NCBI GenBank assembly: GCA_002840555.1
Contig: PHBJ01000015.1
Span: 1 to 64,000 of the forward strand
Direction: 5' to 3'
DNA from: Deltaproteobacteria bacterium HGW-Deltaproteobacteria-13
GTDB lineage: Bacteria; Desulfobacterota; Syntrophia; Syntrophales; Smithellaceae
DNA length: 64,000 nt
The notes below the pieces were generated by a model. That model did not search any database, was not told the origin of the DNA, and saw only the letters and a program-made list of their open reading frames with translations. Every line of letters begins with the position of its first letter. Position 1 is the stretch's first letter. Made by a program: the position numbers and the translations under genes. Below are positions 27,305 to 34,049 of this stretch, one piece after another.

Positions 27305-28009
27305 ATGGCTCGAAACGACATCATGGTCGCAAGAAAAGATAACATCATCGATTCCGCATTACAGGTATTTGCCGAAAAGGGCTATGCGGATGCCACAATG
27401 ACTGACATTGCCAAAAAGGCCGGTGTTTCCACTCCGGCTCTGTATGAATATTTCAAAACCAAAGAGGACTTGCTTTTTGCCATTCCTGAAAAATTTATGG
27501 AAGAACCGATTCGTATACTGGAATATGTGGCTCCCTATCTCCGGGGAGCGGAGGCAAAAATCAGAGGAATTGTTCAAGGGTATCTAACTGTCTATGACAC
27601 CAATCCCCTCTATACCTCTCTGGTTATGCTGGAGTTGAAAACAAACAGAAAATTTCTAAAAACCAAAGCATACGGCATGGTCAGGAAAGTGTCCGGAGGA
27701 ATTCTGGGTGTCATTCAGGAAGGAATAAAAGACGGAACATTTAAAGATAACACCGATGCCTTTCTTATTCGCTCCATGATTTTAGGAACCATTGAACATC
27801 TGTGTATTCGTAAGCTGCTGCTCGGTGAGCCTAGAAATCTTCCACAATATACGGATGCGATTGTCGACACCATTCTTAACAGCATCAGAAAGGAATCAAA
27901 GCATTTTTCCATCAACCTGAACATAAACGATCTGGTCACGCAAAAGATCGAAGCGACAGACAATGCGGAGAAAAAAGAGTCTCCCGAGTCAAAGAGAAAA
28001 AAACGATAA
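27305..28009 (+). CDS. TetR/AcrR-family transcriptional regulator
   Basis: The 234-residue protein has a typical N-terminal TetR helix-turn-helix: IIDSALQVFAEKGYADATMTDIAKKAGVSTPALYEYFKTKEDL in outline, about residues 14-57. The C-terminal ligand domain resembles FadR/TetR_C types that bind acyl-CoA-like molecules. AAGGAGG lies before ATG 27305. It is divergent from the dehydratase-acyl-CoA synthetase cluster and likely represses it until an acyl-CoA or related inducer binds (inference). A lysine- and arginine-rich tail ends the protein. Confidence 0.92.
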   Translation: MARNDIMVARKDNIIDSALQVFAEKGYADATMTDIAKKAGVSTPALYEYFKTKEDLLFAIPEKFMEEPIRILEYVAPYLRGAEAKIRGIVQGYLTVYDTNPLYTSLVMLELKTNRKFLKTKAYGMVRKVSGGILGVIQEGIKDGTFKDNTDAFLIRSMILGTIEHLCIRKLLLGEPRNLPQYTDAIVDTILNSIRKESKHFSINLNINDLVTQKIEATDNAEKKESPESKRKKR

Positions 28010-28170
28010 AATATTCTTCGCTAAAAAAGCTTTTATCGGCAGGCGCGCCTTTGTTTATTGCAGGATTAAAGGTAAGTCGGCCGATAGGAATTGAATTAAA
28101 AAGATAGCCCTTTGGTTTAGAATTCGTATCATAAGCATTGGGCGTAATATAAAGGCAGGGAGTTCAAATA

Positions 28171-29247
28171 ATGTACGCAGTCATCATGGCCGGTGGGAAG
28201 GGCGCAAGGTTCTGGCCCCGCAGCAGAGAAAAAAAGCCCAAACACTTGCTGGATATAACCAGCGAAAAAACGATCATCCAGGAAACGGTTGACCGGATAA
28301 AACAGCTTATTCCTCAGGACAATATCCTGGTGGTGACGGGAAAAAAACATGCCCGGACTTTAATCAGGCAGCTCCCCGAAATTCCATCCCGAAACATTCT
28401 TATTGAACCGGAAGGGAAAAACACCGCGGCCTGCATCGGTCTGGCCGCCTTGCATATTCGGAAAATGGTTCCCGACGATGTCATGGTCGTCCTTCCTTCC
28501 GATCACGCCATTCATGATTCTCAAAGATTCATAGACGTTATCGGCGCAGCAGCAAAAGTTGCCGCGCAGGAAGATGCGCTGGTAACCATCGGCATCAAAC
28601 CTACAAGCATTCAAACGGGGTTTGGATATATTGAACAGGCGGATTCCTTTCAACGCATAGGCCATGAAGAAATATTTCGCGTGAAATCTATCCGCGAAAA
28701 ACCTGATTTTCAGCAGGCAAAAGAATTCATTGAAAGCGGTAAATTTTATTGGAACAGCGGCATGTTTATCTGGAAGGCCTCAACCATATTGAAAGAGATC
28801 GGCCGCTGGCTGCCGGCTCTGGATGGGGGACTGATGAAGATCAATGAGGCAATCGGCTCGCCCCGGGAAGCGGTCATTGTACCCCGTGTTTACAGAAAGC
28901 TTGCGTCCATTTCCATTGACTACGGTGTTATGGAAAAAGCGGATAACGTTTTTATGATTCAGGGAGATTTCGGCTGGAGTGATGTCGGAAGCTGGGATGC
29001 GCTTTGGGAAATATCACCCAAGGATATTCAAGGCAATGCGGCGCTTGGCGGCAGTGAGACCATTTTTGAAGATTCGGAAGGATCTCTTATTTACAGCCCG
29101 CGAAAGCTTGTCGCTCTTGTCGGAATAAAAGATTTAATAATCGTCGAAACAAAAGACGCTCTACTGATCTGCAAAAAAGGTTCCTCTCAAAATGTAAAAA
29201 AAGTAGTTGATATTCTGGAAGGGAAAAAGCTTAAAAAATACTTATAA
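28171..29247 (+). CDS. manC: mannose-1-phosphate guanylyltransferase
   Basis: The 358-residue enzyme makes GDP-mannose from mannose-1-phosphate and GTP. The nucleotide-binding signature GGKGARFWPRS...PKHLLDI is at the N terminus. EPEGKNTAACIGLAA, VLPSDHAI and EKPDFQQAKEF...FYWNSGMFIWKA follow as in the family. The length fits the single-domain form without the phosphomannose isomerase part. GGGAG precedes the ATG. A glycosyltransferase gene lies nearby on the other strand, consistent with a surface polysaccharide role. Confidence 0.93.
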   Translation: MYAVIMAGGKGARFWPRSREKKPKHLLDITSEKTIIQETVDRIKQLIPQDNILVVTGKKHARTLIRQLPEIPSRNILIEPEGKNTAACIGLAALHIRKMVPDDVMVVLPSDHAIHDSQRFIDVIGAAAKVAAQEDALVTIGIKPTSIQTGFGYIEQADSFQRIGHEEIFRVKSIREKPDFQQAKEFIESGKFYWNSGMFIWKASTILKEIGRWLPALDGGLMKINEAIGSPREAVIVPRVYRKLASISIDYGVMEKADNVFMIQGDFGWSDVGSWDALWEISPKDIQGNAALGGSETIFEDSEGSLIYSPRKLVALVGIKDLIIVETKDALLICKKGSSQNVKKVVDILEGKKLKKYL

Positions 29248-29469
29248 GACCAATTCTAAATTAAAGATGAGATTGAGGCGGCCAAGAGAAGGCGAGGAGA
29301 CTTATTAATAATACGTTGAGGAAGCCGATAACGCCAACAGAAATAGCGTTTTGACCTAGAATTTGTAAGATTATAAAGAAAGATGTTTGCACGGCAAAGG
29401 TTATCATTATGGCCGGAGTACAACAAATAATCAATAAAACGGACAAATATTTTATCAAAATCACCCTGT
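29248..29469. other. gap between manC and a convergent glycosyltransferase gene
   Basis: A 67-codon minus-strand frame (29261-29464, GTG start) encodes hydrophobic residues, but it has no ribosome binding site and no recognisable family, so it is not called. Around 29409-29425 the sequence GCCGGAGTACAACAAA resembles GCCGGAGTACAGCAGA at 30705-30720, on the other side of the glycosyltransferase gene. Confidence 0.4.
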
Positions 29470-30519
29470 TTACAGTTGAATGCTGTAGATCTTCCTGAAG
29501 AGTCTGTGAATATTATTTTTGATACCTTTCTCTCTGATAATATTTTTGTAGATTCGAAATCTGCAATATATCAGGTAAATCTGCAAAGCTCCCGCAAAAC
29601 GGGAAAAGGCCAGATCATATAGTAATTTTTCCCGGGGCCATAAGAAGCGGATATTCCCGAACTCCCGGCAAAAAGCGGCATATCTTTGTCGCAGCCCGGC
29701 ACAGGCTTGGTCATTGCCTGAATTGATATTGGACATATAATTATTACGCAGGGCCGTAAGATAAACGTAAGCGGCCCGACGGAAAAAGCGTTTCTTGCCC
29801 TTGGCGAAAAAATAACGGATTCTTTCATAATGTGCCGCATGACAATCCCCGTTTAGAAAACCCTCTACGCTGCCGCTGATACTGGCGCTTCGCTGCAGAT
29901 AATGATATTGGGGGACATTATGCAAAACGACACGCCTCGCTTTTTCAAAGATGAGATGCTGGGTGAAAATATCTTCGAATGTTTTCCCTTCCGGCATTCT
30001 GAACCCGTTGGATAAATCCCTTTTATAAAGCTTGCTCCAAAAGTGACTCTGGATTATTCCGTCCTGCAGCAGCAGCTCCAGAGCCTCATCCCGTTCCAGA
30101 ACGCTGTGGGTGTATGATTTATCATTGGGTTCTTCGATATGATTAAAAGTTAGGAAAAATCCGCAGCAAGCAATATCCGCTTGGGCGCTCAAGAGATCGT
30201 TTTGCAGAAATTTATACATATCGCTCTCCAGCCAGTCATCGCTGTCGGCAAAGCCCAAATACTCCCCGGTGGCGACATTCAACCCCGAATTACGGGCAGC
30301 CGAAACGCCACCATTTTCCCGGTGGATGACCTTTATTCTACCGTCTCTTGACGCATACCGGTCGCAGATTTCTCCGCTGCCGTCCCTGGAGCCGTCGTCG
30401 ACAAGAATGATCTCCAGATTCCGGTAGCTCTGACCGACGATCGAATCCAGGCATTTCTCCAGATAGTGTTCGACATTATAAATTGGAATAATCACGCTGA
30501 TCAGCTTTTCCTTTTCCAT
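29470..30519 (-). CDS. family 2 glycosyltransferase
   Basis: This 349-residue GT-A fold enzyme has the N-terminal VSVIIPIYN-type block (LISVIIPIYNVEHYLEKCL), LVDDGSRDGS for nucleotide binding, GGVSAARNSGL and FADSDDWLE, which holds the DxD-like metal site. The rest resembles EpsJ/CgeD-type transferases for extracellular polysaccharide. The start is ATG 30519 because GGAAGG lies 7 nt upstream; a GTG at 30534 is the alternative. The substrate is unknown. GDP-mannose from the neighbouring manC is a possible donor (inference). Confidence 0.88.
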   Translation of the reverse strand: MEKEKLISVIIPIYNVEHYLEKCLDSIVGQSYRNLEIILVDDGSRDGSGEICDRYASRDGRIKVIHRENGGVSAARNSGLNVATGEYLGFADSDDWLESDMYKFLQNDLLSAQADIACCGFFLTFNHIEEPNDKSYTHSVLERDEALELLLQDGIIQSHFWSKLYKRDLSNGFRMPEGKTFEDIFTQHLIFEKARRVVLHNVPQYHYLQRSASISGSVEGFLNGDCHAAHYERIRYFFAKGKKRFFRRAAYVYLTALRNNYMSNINSGNDQACAGLRQRYAAFCREFGNIRFLWPREKLLYDLAFSRFAGALQIYLIYCRFRIYKNIIREKGIKNNIHRLFRKIYSIQL

Positions 30520-30949
30520 AAGCAGACCTTCCACTAAAAATTTTATTCCTAAGTATTTCTTGGCCTTCAGACGACATGGAAGCAGAGCTTTTAAACGCTG
30601 CTGCGGACAACAATCCGGTAGGGGGAAATGCTTCGTCGAATTGACTCCATGACGTCGAGGAATATAGGGAAATTCTGTTTTAATGTCAAAGGTTAAAATT
30701 TATTGCCGGAGTACAGCAGAAAATGATCAAGGGGGAAAATAAAAAATTCGGAATTTATCAATATCCTTAGAGTGATTGGTTAGAAACAGAGGGGGCCTGT
30801 TAACTCATAAACTTTCGCCTTGATGAAGGCGAAAGGGCAAGCCTTCTTTGGGCATATGTAGGTAGCATGAAGAACGGCATCCAGATGAAATAAGAAAACT
30901 GGATTCCCGATTGAGTCGGGAATGACAGTCGGAAAAGATATCTCTGATT
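30520..30949. other. non-coding gap with hairpins
   Basis: No ORF is supported in these 430 nt. A 10-bp hairpin (CTTTCGCCTT at 30812-30821 with AAGGCGAAAG at 30826-30835) and the inverted repeat near 30903-30922 are the visible structures. Their role is unclear apart from possible termination of the selenoprotein transcript. Confidence 0.5.
30903..30922 (-). terminator. inverted repeat after the selenoprotein gene, possible terminator
   Basis: ATTCCCGA and TCGGGAAT form an 8-bp stem with a 4-5-nt loop, starting about 28 nt after the selenoprotein stop codon on the minus strand. The following sequence is only moderately T-rich, so termination is a weak call. Similar hairpins are frequent intergenic repeats in related genomes. 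Confidence 0.4.
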
Positions 30950-31246
30950 TTATTTTGTATAAACAGGTTTCCCTATTATTTTATTTCCTCCTTTTTCCAG
31001 ATTGTTGGTAATGATATCAAGGGTCGTGATGTTGTCATCAAAAGTTACGATCAAAATATCCTTGTCCTCGAACTGATATTTTTTTACACCTTTCATTTCT
31101 TTCAGGATAGCCCCTATCCTGTGTGAAGCGCCTCAAGCGGCACAACCCGGTACTGTTAACTGAACGACCCTTTCTTCAGCTGAGGCAACGTTCCCCAAAG
31201 CCGCTAAGAAAATCAGAGCCAGAAATACGGTAAATTTTTTTTTCAT
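30950..31246 (-). CDS. MerP/HMA-like selenoprotein with CxxU motif (UGA read as Sec)
   Basis: Translation with one in-frame UGA (31133-31135) read as selenocysteine gives 98 residues. There is a signal peptide (MKKKF, hydrophobic core, ASA before EER), then a heavy-metal-associated domain. The stretch VVQLTVPGC-AAU-G aligns with the MerP segment ending GMTCAAC, so Sec38 replaces the second Cys of the metal-binding CxxC (C35-A-A-U38). The rest also follows MerP: GVKKYQFEDKDILIVTFDD against the GVSKV...VTFDD part. A perfect SECIS-type hairpin begins 11 nt after UGA. AGGGAG lies 6 nt before the start; an ATG one codon upstream is the alternative. The likely role is periplasmic binding of a soft metal or redox chemistry. 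Ordinary ORF calling breaks the gene at UGA. Confidence 0.88.
31103..31121 (-). promoter_or_regulatory. bacterial SECIS element
   Basis: On the coding (minus) strand CAGGATAG pairs perfectly with CTATCCTG around a GGG loop. The stem begins 11 nt after the UGA, and the loop is 19 nt after it, inside the 16-37-nt range usual for bacterial SECIS elements. G occupies the first loop positions, as SelB recognition requires. The hairpin lies within the coding sequence. Confidence 0.88.
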
Positions 31247-31274
31247 CATCAACTCCCTGAGTGCTTTTTATTTT

Positions 31275-31304
31275 ATAATAACGCCAATCGCCATCGGAAT
31301 GCAA
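31275..31304 (-). promoter_or_regulatory. promoter of the selenoprotein gene
   Basis: On the minus strand TTGCAT (31299-31304), an 18-nt spacer and TATTAT (31275-31280) precede the gene by about 30 nt. This supports the gene being transcribed independently. Confidence 0.55.
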
Positions 31305-31382
31305 TGACAATTTACAATTGACAGGCTCCGTTAAATTTGTGATAGACATAAGCATAACAGGTCTGAAGAAATATAAAATATT

Positions 31383-31976
31383 ATGTCTATTACTTCCAAT
31401 TATTTATTTATTCTGGCATCCGAGTCGCCGCGCAGGCGGGAAATTCTTAAATCAGTCGGTTTGAAATTCAAAACCATTCCGGCCCACGTTAATGAGGATT
31501 ATCTTGCCGGAGAAAGTCCGCGGGAGCATGTCAAAAGACTCTCCCGTGACAAGGCGCTGGTCATTGCCCGGAAAAATCCGGAATCGTGGGTGCTGGGCGC
31601 CGATACGATTGTCGTAATCGATGGAATGATCCTGGGAAAACCCAAAAACAAAGCGCAGGCAAAAATAATGCTCGAAAGGCTCAGCGGACGTGAACATAAG
31701 GTTTTCACAGGTTTTACCATTGCTCATATGGCTTCGGGAATTTGTCAGACGAAAGTCATTCAGTCCGCTGTGCGCTTTAAATTGATAAGCCCTGAAGAAT
31801 TAAACTGGTACATCGCTTGCGATGAACCCTATGATAAGGCCGGCGGATATGCCATACAGGGAAAAGGCGCCTATTTTATCCAATCAATTCGGGGATCTTA
31901 TACGAACGTGATCGGTCTGCCGCTTTGCGAAGTTCTGGAGACGTTAAAAGAATTCAAAGCAATCCATTTTCGGTAA
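31383..31976 (+). CDS. maf: Maf-family nucleoside triphosphate pyrophosphatase
   Basis: The 197-residue protein has the Maf signature LASESPRRREILKSVG at the N terminus, then SRDKA, VLGADTIVVIDG and GKPKNKAQAKIML. The C-terminal YDKAGGYAIQGKGAYFI block completes the family pattern. Maf proteins hydrolyse non-canonical NTPs (dTTP/UTP or modified nucleotides) and can affect septation. It lies upstream of yggS on the same strand, separated by a hairpin. Confidence 0.93.
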   Translation: MSITSNYLFILASESPRRREILKSVGLKFKTIPAHVNEDYLAGESPREHVKRLSRDKALVIARKNPESWVLGADTIVVIDGMILGKPKNKAQAKIMLERLSGREHKVFTGFTIAHMASGICQTKVIQSAVRFKLISPEELNWYIACDEPYDKAGGYAIQGKGAYFIQSIRGSYTNVIGLPLCEVLETLKEFKAIHFR

Positions 31977-31978
31977 TC

Positions 31979-32009
31979 CCCGCTAAAAGATCGTTGATCT
32001 TTTAACGGG
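31979..32009 (+). terminator. hairpin between maf and yggS
   Basis: CCCG(ct)AAAAGATC, loop GTT and GATCTTTT(aa)CGGG form a long stem just after the maf stop. No run of T follows, so it may be an mRNA-processing or partial termination structure rather than a true terminator. Confidence 0.4.
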
Positions 32010-32045
32010 ACGGCTCAAACGGAGCTTTTAAACGGGGTAAACCTT

Positions 32046-32738
32046 ATGGGAACAGACATTGCCGCCAATATAAAAACAATTCAACAAAGGATTGTTGCCG
32101 CTGCCGCAGGATGCGGCCGTGATCCCGATTCCGTCAAACTTTTAGCGGTAACAAAAACTGTTTCGCCTCCCGTTATCGAACAGGCAATCAACGCGGGCCT
32201 GACGGCTTTCGGAGAAAATTATGTTCAGGAAGCAAAAGAAAAAATTGCTTTGATGGAGAAAAGCGTTCAGTGGCACATGATCGGACACCTTCAAACCAAC
32301 AAAGCAAAATATGCGGTCAATCTGTTCGATTACATTCACTCCGTCGACCGCCTGGAACTGGCCGGCGAAATAAACAAAAGGGCCGGTCTGATCAACCGTA
32401 AAATTAATATTCTGATTGAAGTCAATGTCAGCGGTGAAAAAACAAAAAACGGCATACCGGCGGCTCATGCTGCTGACCTGATTAAAGATGTCTCCCGACT
32501 GGAAAACATTTTGGTGAAGGGATTAATGACGATGGCGCCTTATTCCACCCATCCCGAAGATTCCCGCCCGTATTTTTCCGCACTCAGAAACCTTCGCGAC
32601 AATATCATCATCGAGGGAATTACCGGCATTCAAATGGAGGAGCTTTCCATGGGCATGACCGATGACTTTGAAATCGCCATTGAAGAGGGTGCGACTATTG
32701 TGCGTATCGGCAGAGCAATTTTTGGAGAAAGGAAATAA
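32046..32738 (+). CDS. yggS: YggS-family pyridoxal phosphate homeostasis protein
   Basis: This 230-residue single-domain PLP-binding barrel contains [10 protein letters not shown] with the PLP lysine, [12 protein letters not shown] and [13 protein letters not shown], all standard YggS/PROSC segments. [28 protein letters not shown] at the C terminus is diagnostic. It binds PLP without catalysis and keeps PLP and amino-acid pools in balance in the cytoplasm. It starts 69 nt after maf and ends 9 nt before the convergent HD-GYP gene. Confidence 0.95.
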   Translation: MGTDIAANIKTIQQRIVAAAAGCGRDPDSVKLLAVTKTVSPPVIEQAINAGLTAFGENYVQEAKEKIALMEKSVQWHMIGHLQTNKAKYAVNLFDYIHSVDRLELAGEINKRAGLINRKINILIEVNVSGEKTKNGIPAAHAADLIKDVSRLENILVKGLMTMAPYSTHPEDSRPYFSALRNLRDNIIIEGITGIQMEELSMGMTDDFEIAIEEGATIVRIGRAIFGERK

Positions 32739-32747
32739 GAAAAGCTA

Positions 32748-33896
32748 TTAAACCTGAAAGTAAGCATCCTGTTTATATACTTTTAAGCAGGCGTCCACAA
32801 CGGAGGAGTCATAGGTGACACCTCTGAATTTAACGATCTCTTCAATCGCCGCATCAACTCCCAATGCCGGCCGGTAAGGCCGATAGGAAGCCATCGCGTC
32901 AATAACATCCGCAACCCCGATAATACGCGCTTCCAGCGCAATATCTTCTCCCTTTAACCCCCGGGGATAACCTGAACCGTCCATTCTTTCATGGTGTTGA
33001 TAAATAATCTCCGCCACCGGATAAGGGAACTCAATATTGACCAGAATATCATTGGCAACCTTACAATGCGTCTTGATGATTTCCCTTTCCAGATTGCTCA
33101 AAATGCTGGGTTTGGTCAGGATTTCCGAAGGGACGGATATCTTTCCGATATCATGGAGAGTCGCGGCAATATGAATGGAGGAGACTTGATCTTCCGTCAA
33201 TTTCATTTCCTTGGCAATCCGGCAGGCAATCTTCGCGACCTGATCCTCATGTCCTGATGTATAAGGATCTCTTGTTTCCACGATCTTAGACAACGTCTTG
33301 ACAATGCCGTCTAAAATGAGTTGAGATCTTTTATAGCTGTCCTTGAGTTTTTCAGTTTGAGCTAAAAGATCATTCGTTCGATCATGGGCTTTTTTCTCAA
33401 GAGTTTTATTTAACTCCATCAATTCCTTATTTTTAGTCTTTATTAATTCTATGAGACGTTTATTTTCCGCTAATATTTCAACCTTGGAAAGCGATTGCTT
33501 GATATGAAGCAGCACCTCTTCTTCCCGCCACGGTTTTGTGAAATAAAGATGAACACCGCCTTTATTAATAGCGTCAATGATAGCTCCGGAATCGGCATAG
33601 CCCGTCAAAAGGATGCGGACGGCGTCCGGGAAGAGATCCTTGGCTTGAGCAAAAAATTGAACACCGCTCATCTCCGGCATTCTTTGATCGGAAATAATAA
33701 GGGAATAAGGATTTTTAGTCGTGCGAAGATTATATAACCCTTCTAAACCGTTGTTCACCGTGTGAACATCATATTCTTCATCGGCCAACATGCGTTTAAA
33801 AGCATTGAGGATGGAGTCCTCATCATCTACAATTAATATGGAATGCTTATATTTTAAAGATTTAGACAGTTCAATATCCTTTCCGGCCACATGCAT
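32748..33896 (-). CDS. response regulator with HD-GYP domain (RpfG-like)
   Basis: The 382-residue protein has a receiver domain (VDDED, phosphoacceptor D70 in [15 protein letters not shown] for the conserved Lys), a coiled-coil linker (about 150-195) and a complete HD-GYP domain ([19 protein letters not shown]). It should degrade c-di-GMP when phosphorylated. Unlike the two regulators at 8773-15332 it has no PAS domains and is a plain RpfG-type protein. It converges with yggS and has no adjacent kinase gene. Confidence 0.94.
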   Translation of the reverse strand: MHVAGKDIELSKSLKYKHSILIVDDEDSILNAFKRMLADEEYDVHTVNNGLEGLYNLRTTKNPYSLIISDQRMPEMSGVQFFAQAKDLFPDAVRILLTGYADSGAIIDAINKGGVHLYFTKPWREEEVLLHIKQSLSKVEILAENKRLIELIKTKNKELMELNKTLEKKAHDRTNDLLAQTEKLKDSYKRSQLILDGIVKTLSKIVETRDPYTSGHEDQVAKIACRIAKEMKLTEDQVSSIHIAATLHDIGKISVPSEILTKPSILSNLEREIIKTHCKVANDILVNIEFPYPVAEIIYQHHERMDGSGYPRGLKGEDIALEARIIGVADVIDAMASYRPYRPALGVDAAIEEIVKFRGVTYDSSVVDACLKVYKQDAYFQV

Positions 33897-34049
33897 AAAA
33901 AAACTTTTATACTATTTAAAACATAAAACTATTTTGATAATTATGTCAAGATATCATTTTTTGCCGGATCATCATTATGCAAATTTATTTTTTATAATTT
34001 AAGCAATCGCCCTGCAAAAATATTGGCTGTACCGAAAAAAAGAAAAACT

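Noticed and set aside
29261-29464. 67-codon hydrophobic minus-strand ORF
   Set aside because: GTG start without ribosome binding site and no family; hydrophobicity follows from AT-rich DNA.
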